Below the pieces are notes generated by a model. That model made no database searches. It saw only the letters and a list, made by a program, of their open reading frames with translations, and was not told the DNA's origin. Position numbers and translations under genes: made by a program. From Sipunculus nudus (taxonomy: Eukaryota; Annelida; Sipuncula; Golfingiida; Sipunculidae), in contig CM049307.1 of the NCBI GenBank assembly GCA_026874595.1, positions 32,654,862 to 32,718,861 on the forward strand: 64,000 nucleotides of DNA, written 5' to 3'. The number at the start of each line of letters is the position of its first letter. Position 1 is the stretch's first letter. Below, piece after piece: positions 55,201 to 64,000 of this stretch.

Positions 55201-56924
55201 TAATAAATAAAGATTTTCAGTGTAACTTAAATTATTCATGAATATTGTATATTTTTATTTAGTATCAAAGCTGACAAATCAGTCCTTTATGTATGTATCA
55301 GGAGAGGAATTATGTAGGGCTGTGTCCTGTTTCCCAATCCTTATTAATATATCCAATAAAAATACTGTTTACATCAATATTCTGGACAGAACCAAACTGG
55401 AGACAAATGAACCCATCTTCTCGGGTGTATATTTCATTTGGATGTGATGCCATGTTTCATTCCGTTGCATAGTACATCATGAGAGAGAACAGAGAGGTGG
55501 TAGACTTTACAATATTGGTAGCATGCATGGCCTATATTCTTCAGGCATGCCCTACTTCATTGCAGCAAAACCAGCAAAGGATAACTTCGGAATATGGAGA
55601 GGTATTAAAACTTTTAAATCAATTTTACAAAACAAATAAAATATTATTTAAATCACTTTCACAATAAATCTGGTATTAAACAATCTTGTACTTTAAATTT
55701 TGTGCATAACAGGATCTAATTATCTTATATCAAAATAGCAGTTATTAAATAATAAAATATTAACAGTAACAAATATTCTCGTATTATATAATCAAATAAA
55801 TTTATATAATGAAATAATGGTTCATTTAATTTTCAAAATATAAATCAACATAATTTTAGATACTGAATGAAGGTATGCAAAATTGGTACTATGAAATAAC
55901 AAACAAATAATAAAAGAATAGTTTTAAAAGAATATGTATATAAATTAATTTGATAATACATGTGCCTGCAGTATGACTTTCAGTATCCAAGTGATTGTAG
56001 TACTGGTATAAGTTTATAGCATTGTAGGCTTCAATACTTTATGGGTAGTGAAAACACCATAAGCCTATCATGAACATTTTGTGTCTGCACTGTATCTGAT
56101 TCCATATAATATTTTTCTTGAATGTGTGTTATTGCAATCTGTATTATTTAAATGCAAAATGGCTGGTGAAAACAAATCAAGGTACATTTCAGAATATGCA
56201 TATGGATTGATGGATATGAGATAAGATGTACATGTCACAATAAAAATACACTATTTATCTGTCTCTTAACATCAAACATGCCTCTGTTTATCCATGGTTT
56301 AGTAATCAAAGGTCAGATTGTGCCAGGTAACTTATTTGGCTGAGACCTGCTTTATCCATTACTCTTATGTAACTTGCATCAGTGGTCACCAGCAATGTGG
56401 CAGCTGTCCCATGCTTGCCTCAACAACAGGCACATCCTGGGCAATAACTGGACAAGAACTGAGTCTGTTCAGCATTATTTGCTGATATGCTTCACGAGCA
56501 AGAAGGTCACAGGAAGTAATAGAAAGTAATATGTATTACTCTATTACTTTGTCTTCTGTTTCTTTTACTATTACTATTACAGCTCAAATTGTTGAATCTA
56601 TTACTATTATTACTATTACATGGAAAAAGCTGTAATAGTCTATTAGTATTACTATTACTTATTACTATTACCCCATGTCTGGAAACGGTCCAGTCAGTTT
56701 AGACCTATCTTGAAAATGTAGGTCAGATTTTATACTTGGGCCTTTACATTTTAGTCACCCTTGGGAGCTATGTAGTGTACTGTACCTATGTATTGCAGAG
56801 CTCTGTGGCTGTGCACAGGGCATGTCATCCTGACAGTGACAGACGTTTGACGCAACTCACCTTTATTTTTCTGCGTGCGGGCTATCTCCCGCTCGATTTC
56901 TGCAATTTTATCTAGGATACCCAT
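32916..56924 (-). CDS. DRG2: Developmentally regulated GTP-binding protein 2, 14 exons
   Basis: Exons (minus strand, 5' to 3'): 56924-56861, 50661-50573, 49808-49737, 48678-48589, 43159-43099, 42412-42322, 40513-40441, 39953-39863, 38619-38522, 38163-38087, 37654-37566, 36381-36323, 34017-33964, 33002-32916. All are GT-AG with consistent phases; the total is 1095 nt, 364 residues, the same length as human DRG2. DRG2 is an Obg-family cytosolic GTPase stabilised by DFRP2 and linked to translation. The N-terminal helical region ([20 protein letters not shown]) is followed by the G1 P-loop GFPSVGKST at 69-77 (split across exons 3 and 4), the switch I region YEFTTLTC, G3 DLPG at 115-118, G4 NKID at 246-249, and a C-terminal TGS domain ending [10 protein letters not shown]. 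The MGIL start, [12 protein letters not shown] and ATKGEV distinguish it from DRG1. Exons 12-14 are tiny and easy to miss. Introns hold four antisense hairpin-ended elements, a SINE and several MITEs. Confidence 0.98.
34059..35525 (+). mobile_element. Hairpin-ended non-autonomous element H4 with tandem core
   Basis: 5' end AACTAGAATACGGGTAGTCG, hairpin AGTCG...CGACT, then GTATCCGCCAAAA (34093). 3' end: hairpin GTATCCGCAAAAC...GTTTTGGCGGATAC at 35491-35520. The core is a tandem array (period about 280 bp, two GGTGGCGCCACC sites per unit) with six perfect copies of the palindrome (34211, 34359, 34637, 34767, 34916, 35044) and two variants. It lies in a DRG2 intron, antisense to the gene. Confidence 0.75.
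35670..36143 (+). pseudogene. Unidentified broken coding-like segment
   Basis: Three open stretches follow each other on the plus strand: 35670-35891 (73 codons, no ATG, with [14 protein letters not shown] and [15 protein letters not shown]), 35872-35997 in another frame (with [20 protein letters not shown]), and 36030-36143 (with [18 protein letters not shown]). Residue composition looks protein-like rather than random AT-rich translation. Not recognised; possibly remains of a mobile or captured gene. It lies inside a DRG2 intron, antisense to the gene. Confidence 0.35.
37792..37866. repeat. (AT)n microsatellite
   Basis: Nearly pure TA repeat in a DRG2 intron. Similar tracts lie at about 23648-23717, 40138-40208, 59288-59352 and 60126-60182. 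Confidence 0.9.
39020..39370 (-). mobile_element. tRNA-derived SINE, minus copy
   Basis: The minus strand reads GACTTCTGTGGCTCAGGGGT then TGAGCGCAGGACTCAAAGC (A-box region) and GGGTTCGAATCTCAGCC (B box, 39297-39310). The body continues through TTAATGGGTAGGCTGTGC. Better preserved than the copy at 26108. It lies in a DRG2 intron, in the same orientation as the gene. Confidence 0.75.
40869..42110 (+). mobile_element. Hairpin-ended non-autonomous element H5 with tandem core
   Basis: 5' end AACTAGTGGCCCATGGGCCA (a perfect TGGCCCATGGGCCA palindrome) then GCTCAGCTGA. Core: three units of about 340-353 bp starting near 41093, 41446 and 41785, with GGTGGCGCCACC at 41421 and 41760. A GGAC microsatellite lies at about 42033-42060. 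3' hairpin TAGCTCAG...CTGAGCTA ends at about 42107 and is followed by AAAA. Same family as H1. Antisense to DRG2. Confidence 0.75.
43620..44530. mobile_element. hAT-like MITE (911 bp) with 8-bp target duplication
   Basis: GTATTTAA flanks both ends (43612-43619 and 44531-44538). Ends are inverted repeats of the type TAGCGGTGGG / CCCACCACTT, with ATCGATGATCGATT-like subterminal motifs. No transposase is seen. Confidence 0.7.
44537..45580 (+). mobile_element. Hairpin-ended non-autonomous element H6 with tandem core
   Basis: 5' end AACTAGAATATCAGCAGAAG, hairpin TCAGC...GCTGA, then AGCCCTCAGC. Core: about three units of 292-302 bp (starts near 44691, 44983, 45285) with GGTGGCGCCACC at 45238 and a variant at 44936, plus AGGTCAAGGTCA words. 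A GGAC microsatellite lies at 45499-45533. 3' hairpin TAGCCC-TCAGC...GCTGA-GGGCTA ends at about 45577 and is followed by AAAA. It directly abuts the hAT-like MITE to its left. Confidence 0.75.
46107..48384 (+). mobile_element. Hairpin-ended non-autonomous element H7 with DR1-rich tandem core
   Basis: 5' end AACTAGACATTTCTTGGCAC, perfect hairpin TGGCACC-GCA-GGTGCCA, then GTATCCCCAGACA. Core: about five units of about 288 bp (half-period about 145), each with CCTTGACCTTTGACC words, then GGTGGCGCCACC at 48065. 3' hairpin GTATCCC...GGGGATAC ends at 48384. Reading frames giving VTLTFDL are translations of the repeat, not genes. Antisense to DRG2. Confidence 0.75.
49890..50222. mobile_element. Possible small MITE rich in GTACCTGTACC
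   Basis: Both ends are rich in AGGTAC/GTACCT words in opposite order (TCAGGTACTTGTACC at the left, CACTTGTACCAGACCGCTG at the right). The middle is AT-rich. Target duplication not clear. Confidence 0.4.
53690..53815 (+). repeat. Dispersed repeat, copy matching 16080-16180
   Basis: GCGAGTATAGAACCTGGCCT through GATTCATATAATGGAGAAG matches the reverse complement of 16080-16180. Shorter matches lie near 13600 and 61316. It lies in DRG2 intron 1. Confidence 0.55.
54632..56681. mobile_element. hAT-like element with TTACTA subterminal arrays (2.05 kb)
   Basis: Ends are CAGACATGGGG and CCCCATGTCTG. Flanks GAGACAGT (54624-54631) and GAAACGGT (56682-56689) agree at six of eight bases with two transitions, like an aged 8-bp duplication. 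Both ends carry long ATTACT arrays (54653-54780 and 56537-56670). A minus-strand protein-like stretch ([20 protein letters not shown], about 56400-56500) may be a transposase relic. It lies in DRG2 intron 1. Confidence 0.55.
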
Positions 56925-57381
56925 TTTGACTTGTTATCCTTTCACAAAATCGTCTGTATGATGAAATATAATAACTGTCATTAGATGTAAATGCTGTGTT
57001 TTCACCCGGCGATTCACAGTGGCCACATTGTCAACTCCATCCCTTCTGAATGACAATCTTCAGATTTTACCAGGTTTATTTTCCTTCATCAGTAGAGAGC
57101 AACTGTTTATTACAAAAACGCGTACACGCTCATTTCCAGTGTTTCCGAATGTGCTAAAACGTGCGCGGCCCTGCGTGCGGCCCTGCGTACAGGCTGTGTA
57201 AGAAGAACAAGATCTGTAAAAGAAAAAAAAAACACCCTGGATCTTGTGTACTAAATGTTCACAAAAAATATAATGATTGCCCCTGGCTAATTCAAAATGA
57301 TATGGAATGTCTTTCTGAAAATAAGGCTATAGGCCTTATAGGTAATTTACTATCTACACAATGCATGACATAAATAAAGTG
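56925..57381. other. DRG2: DRG2 5' flank and promoter region
   Basis: Upstream of the DRG2 ATG on the minus strand. Locally richer in CG words (CCCGGCGATTC, GTGCGCGGCCCTGCGTGCGG at 57161-57190), unlike most of the window, consistent with a housekeeping promoter. No TATA box was chosen. Confidence 0.4.
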
Positions 57382-58376
57382 TAGGAAGTGGCTAAACAGC
57401 CGGCACCCTGCCGGCTGTTTAGTACGGCAGGAAAATTGACCTTGCCGGCCGGTAGTCTTGTCTATGGGCTAAACAGCAGGCAAATGAATGTATGCTCTAT
57501 TTCAGAGTGATACTCCATACTTTCCATTATTATTTTGACAATGAGCTGACTTTATAGTGCTGACTTAAATTACCACATTAGATATTTTGCTAGGGTATAT
57601 AATAAACAGGGTTTGAATTTCTCACTTGTTAGCAAAGGTAGCACTTTTCTAGTTATTTTTTTATGTTTTGTCTGTAGACAATTTTGGCATTAGCAAAGTG
57701 TTGCTAGTTACTTCACAACCAGACATTGTCTTATTCTGTAAAGCTGAGACACAAGCCATATACCTTAGACCAGGGAATGTGCAACTAAGAGTGAATCTGA
57801 TATTTACAAAACAAGGCTCAGATATACCTTAAAAGGTCAAGATCCTCAATAAGCACCCTATCAGCTGCTCAGATACTGGATATTGTCATACGGACACTTT
57901 TTTAGTAAAATATTTTGTAGATGATTTATTGTTTGAAATTGCTTTGGCGAAAAGTATTACCACCAGCAAAACTTATACCTAGTAGCAAAATAATGAATTT
58001 CGAACCCTGAATAAATATGTAGAGTAGGTATGAAAGTGCACACTTTTTGACATTTACAGGGAAATTTTATATAGATTTTGTGATACAAATTGTGATATTT
58101 ACAGGGAAGTTAAATTTATAGATTTTGTGATAAAAATACACCAGAAATGTGAATATGGGCGCAGGGAACTGTTTATACACTAGTGTGCTTATAAGTCAAC
58201 AAATAATTAGTGTATTAAAAAACTAACAACTCAAAATATGTCAACTGAATGGTCCAAGGATCAGCTAATTTCTGTAGCCTGTAGGCTAGACTGCCGGCAA
58301 GGCCAATTTCCCCTGCCGGCTGTTTAGCCTGTGGACTAAACTGCCGGCACCCTGCTGGCTGTTTAGCCACTTCCTA
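57382..58376. mobile_element. MITE with long inverted ends (about 995 bp)
   Basis: Left end AGGAAGTGGCTAAACAGCCG; right end is its complement (...CTGTTTAGCCACTTCCT). Multiple internal CTGCCGGC words occur near both ends. AAGT lies at both flanks but the target duplication length is unclear. Confidence 0.7.
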
Positions 58377-59283
58377 AAGTATATATAGTTATTGTCCGCG
58401 AGGTACAGATAATATATTAACGTTAAATGAATATATTGATTAAAAAAACATATGAATACTATTTTAAATACAAGGATACTTTTAATTGAACAAATTATAT
58501 ACTTTCTGATTGATTTAATCTGGATGGATGATCTTATAGTATGCTATATATGTATAGTGAAAAATAAATGAAGCCGTTTTTTGACGTTTGGAAATTAAGT
58601 TTGGGATATCTTTCGGTGGGAGCAAATCGGGAAAAGATTGTGTTTCTATAATTTAACAGTATATAAGGGCTATATTTTGCAAATCTCTTATTCTAATGGT
58701 GTTTATTTTTCACAGTTCCCGCATTCCTGCAAATTGTAATGAATGTAGGTTTAGTATAGATTTAGTCGTTTATCTGGGGCCCGACCTGGCCCTGAGCGAC
58801 TCTTGATAAACCAAATTCATAAATATTTTGCTTATTTGGGAAAATTGTCGAATTACACTAGGAAAAGGCTGTATACTGAAAATCCACTTCATGTTTAATT
58901 TAAGTGGCATATGCCTATACTTAACACCAGTAAATCTGATACTTAAGGAAGAAATTTATTTTTGTCTGGTTGCGCACTAAAGAAGCCTATTTCTATTTTG
59001 ACTTCTATAAACTAAAAAATTCCCTTTCATTTTATATAAACAGGCCAGAAAACGCTACAGTATAGACAGGCCGTTCGTTTTGTTTATATTCACAGTGTTT
59101 AAAACATTTGGGGGCCCGCCAAAAGAATCCAAACACATTCAACAAGGACATCTGGCGGCAAGTCAGACGAACCAGAGTTTCACAAACGGTGTTTTGCAAC
59201 CAGTAATTCTTTCCTCTTTCGCCTGCACATTATGCATCCAACTACCTAAGGTTACATTTCCCCAGTTTGTCAACGTTGCTCTG

Positions 59284-59355
<72 letters not shown>

Positions 59356-60119
59356 CTTATAGATAAACAACAAACCATTCTGGCTTGTCATTTTATCCTA
59401 TCATAGTGTCTGTATTTATAATTAATAATGATAATGATAAAAAGTAGAATACTAATATTCATACTCAAACCACTACTACTACTACTACTACTACTACAAC
59501 TTCTACTACTACTAATAATAATAATTATAATTATAATAATAATAATAATGATAATAATATTAATAAAAATAATGAAAAGAAGAGTAATAATGTGTTTGTG
59601 GAAAGGAAATGTCTAATGCTCAAACAGACCCACAAACAAGCTACAAGAGCATTACACTCTATTTCATTTGAACAACACACATATTCAAGTTAACAATAAT
59701 TTGGCGCAATATATGTTAATGTTTCATGCATATGAGCCATTTAAATCAATTATAATTTATATAAGGTGATACCATTTGTGACGTGTATATTAAATGTCAT
59801 GGACAAGATGATGGCCTTGTCCGTTTTCCCGATCGATATAGAAATAATGGTATAGATCTGCCCAGCTTCTATAGATATTTTATCAAATGAGAACGTAACT
59901 ATACATATATAATTATAACATTTACAAATTTGAACTGTAATATCAAATATCCTTTAATATCCTCCTCTTAGCTAACACATTTATTTTCATTAATTATATA
60001 TAATATCAAGAATTATATCGATCCTGCATTGTATATTATATATAGGCCTAGGTAAAATTTGCCATCAATAACAGAAAAATATATTTTTAAATACTCTAGC
60101 GACAGTTAACTGAAGCAAC

Positions 60120-60188
<69 letters not shown>

Positions 60189-62073
60189 CAGCCAATCACC
60201 CGGGGCTTAACCGCAGGCTAAATGTCTTTAAAGTGGGTGCATCGTTGTCACCTGCATGCGCTCCTGTCCGCTAGATAAATGCCAGATTATGCCCAGATTA
60301 GAAAATCATGAGGTCTCACAAATACCCCAGCCTGGGGACCGATAGATGAATTCTCCTTCTTTAAGAAGGCTGTATTGAGTGCTTGCCCTTTAATTATGTC
60401 CTTGACCATAAGGGTTTGTTTGTATACACAACTGTCGGAAATTGATTTTCCTAGATAAATTTATGTTCATTTATAAATACCCCGTAGACCTGATCGCATG
60501 CAGGAGAGCCACGAAGGTGACTAAATTAAATGTTAGATAAACGTTACAGTTCATGAAACAAATCGAGCAATCAAAAGTTTCGCAGCAGATCGGGATACCA
60601 TGTTTTATTGCTGCTTTTCCTCAGTCTTGTTTTGACTGGTATATGTTCCGCATGCCGTGAATCATTTCTTGTAGGGCCGCACGCGTTTAAGCAGATTGGT
60701 AAATGGTGAAAACCCGCACGCATGCGTGCACGCGATTTAGTAACATAAGCAGAGGGAATTAGATTGGTATCTTTTTCGTACAAGTGTAATGGGGAAGGCC
60801 AAAATGATAAACAAGAGTAAATGATGGAAAGGTGGAGAGAACAAGACTGAAAGCAGGGTAACGGGAGACCTCTGGTGGAGATTATGGATAAATGTCAATG
60901 TGCTCATTCTCGAAATTGAGCAAAGACCCTCTACTGAGTTCAGAGGACAAGATTTCTGAGGACATCACTCTTGTTTTGATTGGTATGATCCGCATTCCGT
61001 GAATCATTCCGGCCTCAATCCACAAGAGGTGAGTAACTGGTCAATTATTCTTTTAACCAAGGTTTGTAAATCAGAAGCACTGGGAGATGTAATGACATTG
61101 ATAAAGATACGCTATCTGATGATACTGGCGATTTTCGAGGAAGACCCAAATGAAGGATTTACTCGAGTCAAGCTCAAGGTAGATCTAAAACTAACAAGTC
61201 ATTCTAAAAATTATTTTTAAAATATTTTAATACTATTGGTATTACTTTGGTTATGGACCTATAACAATGGGAGATGTCCTAATTGGTACCTCTCACATTG
61301 TCTGTCAAAGCTTTGGAGCAAGTATAGAATCTGGTCTACATGGTAGAACTTTTGGAAAATCATACTATAATTCACGGGAATCTGTTTGTCTGTCTGTCCG
61401 GATTCATTTGCATGCTAGGGATCGCACGGTCGTCAAACTTCGTCGGAGGGTGCATCTTGGTCCGGGGAAGAAGGAGTTTATATTTTTTAGGCGTTTCAGA
61501 AAGAAATGGCCTCAAAATCGATAAAAATATTATGGGTTTAATACCTGCGCTGTGCCATGGCCATTCTCATACAGTGCGCCTACGTCGTCCTGAATCTCCT
61601 CTCGCTGACCAATCAAATCAAACCTGACATAGTCTGCCAAATATTCACTACGCGTCGGCCTTTTCTAAGCAGTCCGCTAGGTCAACTCAAATGAATGTTG
61701 TTGTGGGTTGACCGCGGGGACGATTTTACACCGGGAGCATCTCACCACTGCCCATATCGGCAATTTTCGCACAAGTGAATCATGTTGCGGGTTAATCGTT
61801 GGGACGATTTTGGACGCGGAACATCTCACCCCTCGCCAAATTTGTGTCAGTGCATTTCAAACGCGCACACGACATGTCAGTGCTTACTCATAATTTAAGA
61901 AAAGTGTGGATGCAGCTACTGATATGGGTAAATTCTAGTAATATTAATAAAAGTTTCTTGAACTAAAGGTAATGTGTCCCAGGACCCCATGTCCGCATGT
62001 TTTTCCAAGATAATTTTCCATACAGGTGAAGCAGTGTAAACCTTTCTGGTCCAAAGGTTGCAGGAGCTTATCA
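58377..62073. other. Intergenic DNA with microsatellites and repeat fragments
   Basis: Contains (AT)n at 59288-59352 and 60126-60182, (ACT)n/(AAT)n at about 59470-59560, a duplicated CTTGTTTTGA(C/T)TGGTAT segment (60627 and 60972), and an 85-bp imperfect duplication at 61699-61850 (GACGATTTT...CATCTCACC). No gene is seen. Confidence 0.45.
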
Positions 62074-62082
62074 GCCGACTGC

Positions 62083-62647
62083 TAGCCCGATTGAATCAGA
62101 CTCAATATTATTAGGACCTGCCATATATTGAGTCTGATAGCCCTACAGTGAGAGTTTCTACAATATAAGCCACGGAAGATGCAACGGATCCGTTGCATCT
62201 TCTTTGCCTGCCTGTTTACTGCCAAACAACAAGACACAGGATTACACCATTTTAACACCAATAAGCATGTGTTTCATGGTTTCGATAGCAACTAAAATTA
62301 AACTTGGATCATCATTTTTAAACATTTACCGACGTTTTAACCGGAGGCGTGTCAGTGAGTTGAGTAGGGACAGAGAAGAACGGTTGAACAGGCGCACTTG
62401 ATGACCTCACTGATAGCCTCGCTGACTCGAGTGATTGACAGCTAAAATGTTGTTACATTTTGTTTCAGCGGGCCCGGCTTTGAAGAATGACCACAGGCAC
62501 AGGGTAATAAACCCCTGTTGACACTGGTTACAAGGGCATTGGGTGGCATGTAGTCTCAGGCTTATATTGTAGAAACTCTCACTGTATGGCTATCGGACTC
62601 AATATATGGCAGGGCCTAATAATATTGAGTCTGATTCAATCGGGCTA
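62083..62647. mobile_element. MULE-like MITE (565 bp) with 9-bp target duplication
   Basis: Perfect direct repeat GCCGACTGC lies outside both ends (62074-62082 and 62648-62656). Inverted ends start TAGCCCGATTGAATCAGACT and extend about 90 bp. The 9-bp duplication is typical of Mutator-like elements. No transposase. Confidence 0.85.
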
Positions 62648-62706
62648 GCCGACTGCCTGTGAAAAATTAATGCCTTGGCCCTTACCTTGCTTTAATTTTG
62701 TATGAG

Positions 62707-62813
62707 CCCAGCGGGCACTGGATGTTGATTCAACATTGTCAATGTGATTTCAACGTTGAATCAATGTTGACAGCTTTGAATTAATGTTGAATCAATGTCC
62801 AGTGCCTGCTGGG
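62707..62813. mobile_element. 107-bp MITE with CCCAGCRGGCACTGG ends
   Basis: Left end CCCAGCGGGCACTGGA, right end its complement (TCCAGTGCCTGCTGGG). The interior is repeated TTGATTCAAC/GTTGAATCAA words. Elements with this sequence style occur in several animal phyla. Confidence 0.7.
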
Positions 62814-64000
62814 AGACCAATAATCGGAAATATGACAAAACAGGTTACAGCATACAGGGATTACAACTTTTCTCTGCCAGGGAACAGAAAATAAACAAGC
62901 CAGGCAAACTGATGACGTATTTCAGTTGAAGGAGACGCACATCCGATCATTGTAATGTCATTTTGACATCACTGTTTTTTGACAAACACCACATGCATCC
63001 ATTGCCATTGTGCCAGGAAGACTCCATCCACGGTCCATCAGCACAATCAATGCGAAAGAGTTGCAAAGTAAATACTTTTTACATAATATTTTACTACTTT
63101 ACACAAACTCGGCAGAATATCTGTATTTCTATTTTAGGCCATGGGGCATTTTTAAAGAATATTCTTCAAAAAATTATCTTGAAAAAACACGACGACGGGT
63201 TTTAGGATGGACTATACTTGTGTAGACTGCATGTTCTGTGTTACTTTTTGTGACCTTCTTTGTCTATCCTGGTTGTATCTTCAATCTGAAACATTAGAGA
63301 AATACATGAATTATTAGTACATAGAGAACATGCAAAGATTTGATAACAGAACAGGATTTAGCTACCACCAACTGCAAGCCCAGAAGCCGTCTGCTTTACC
63401 AACTGTGCCACAGAGGCAAGTTGCAAGTGAGAGGAAAGTCAAGATATTTAAGCTATTCAAACTATTGTGACTGAAAAAACTCCGCAAATGTCCACAAGAG
63501 GTCACTGTGCTTAAGGGGTGGATACTCCAAGGTGAATAATGGTACATATAATTACGTGTTTCAGTTTGGGGTTGCCACCCCCAAACTCCCGCTAGCATTA
63601 TGGAATGGTAAAATTAAAATGAAAGTGTGAAGCAAAATAAAAAGCTGGAAGCCAGTAAAAACAACATAGGAATACATAAAATGGGGGCGGCCATCACTGT
63701 GTATGAAGTCAGCATGATGTTTGTGCACAAGTGAACACAACTCAGCTAGACATAAACAGTGATGGATGGATACATTGGTTGAGGTTCAGATGACAAGAAA
63801 CAGCAAGTATATGATGTCCACATGTTAAGGACAGGACTGAATACACTTCAGTTTAAGTAATTGAATAGCCCATCATGGTTCATGTTGATTATTAGACAGT
63901 TTCAGCCAGTTCAGACCAATCTTTGTCAGATGGAAATGTCGGCCATATTTGAACTATACTACCAGAAAAAATTTACACCAAGTTATGGCTCTTTGGAATA
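62814..64000. other. Right-edge intergenic or intronic DNA
   Basis: Apart from the possible exon at 63241-63285, nothing gene-like is recognised. The minus strand at about 63370-63420 reads TGTGGCACAGTTGGTAAAGC, which resembles an A box of a tRNA-derived SINE, but no convincing B box follows. Confidence 0.35.
63241..63285 (-). CDS. Possible last coding exon of a gene beyond the right edge
   Basis: The minus strand has an acceptor (CTAATGTTTCAG) followed by 14 codons (IEDTTRIDKEGHKK) and TAA. The charged tail looks like a protein C terminus. Too short to identify, and no upstream exon is seen before the window ends. Confidence 0.2.
   Translation of the reverse strand: MEDTTRIDKEGHKK

Noticed and set aside
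56861-56924. Assignment of the GTPase as DRG1
   Set aside because: The MGIL start, [20 protein letters not shown] and the DATKGEV segment match DRG2, not DRG1.
59080-59406. 108-residue frame with a long IYIYIY tail
   Set aside because: The tail is an (AT)n microsatellite and the first part has no recognisable domain or splice context.

Overview
The window comes from an AT-rich, intron-rich, repeat-dense metazoan nuclear genome. Two genes are clear orthologues of conserved animal proteins (HIF1AN and DRG2), split by short exons with GT-AG introns. The repeats have core tandem arrays, GGAC-type microsatellites and terminal hairpins, a plan familiar from bivalve molluscs. I infer a marine bivalve or related lophotrochozoan; the species cannot be read from the sequence. 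There is no sign of prokaryotic organisation.

Layout, left to right. 1-7.2 kb is intergenic: a 2.4-kb foldback-like element (1289-3718) with a 5-bp target duplication, then plain AT-rich DNA. 7485-9981 (minus) is a four-exon gene for a 176-residue SRPBCC/START-like protein with an N-terminal hydrophobic segment, flanked by two inverted copies of one MITE. 11.7-18.1 kb holds MITEs, a 31-bp tandem array with an inverted partner array, and a decayed LINE (minus). 18540-29861 (plus) is the complete HIF1AN (FIH) gene: 8 exons, 328 residues, all catalytic residues present. Its 7-kb first intron contains a near full-length hAT transposon, itself interrupted by a second element. 29.9-32.9 kb is the convergent 3' intergenic space. 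32916-56924 (minus) is the complete DRG2 gene: 14 exons, 364 residues. 57-64 kb is intergenic and packed with MITEs.

HIF1AN hydroxylates asparagine in HIF-alpha and ankyrin-repeat proteins as an oxygen-sensing enzyme. DRG2 is a cytosolic translation-associated GTPase. The SRPBCC protein probably binds a hydrophobic ligand at a membrane. Nothing suggests that the three work in one pathway; they are ordinary eukaryotic neighbours.

The most unusual content is a set of seven related non-autonomous elements (six with both ends, one solo end). They share one plan: a 5' end reading AAC(T/A)AG, a subterminal hairpin, a short inverted repeat matched at the 3' end, often a tandem core carrying the 12-bp palindrome GGTGGCGCCACC, often a GGAC/GTCC microsatellite, and a 3' terminal hairpin. 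The plan resembles Helentron-associated (pearl-like) elements of bivalves. All seven lie in introns, antisense to the host gene. One carries an array of perfect nuclear-receptor DR1 motifs.
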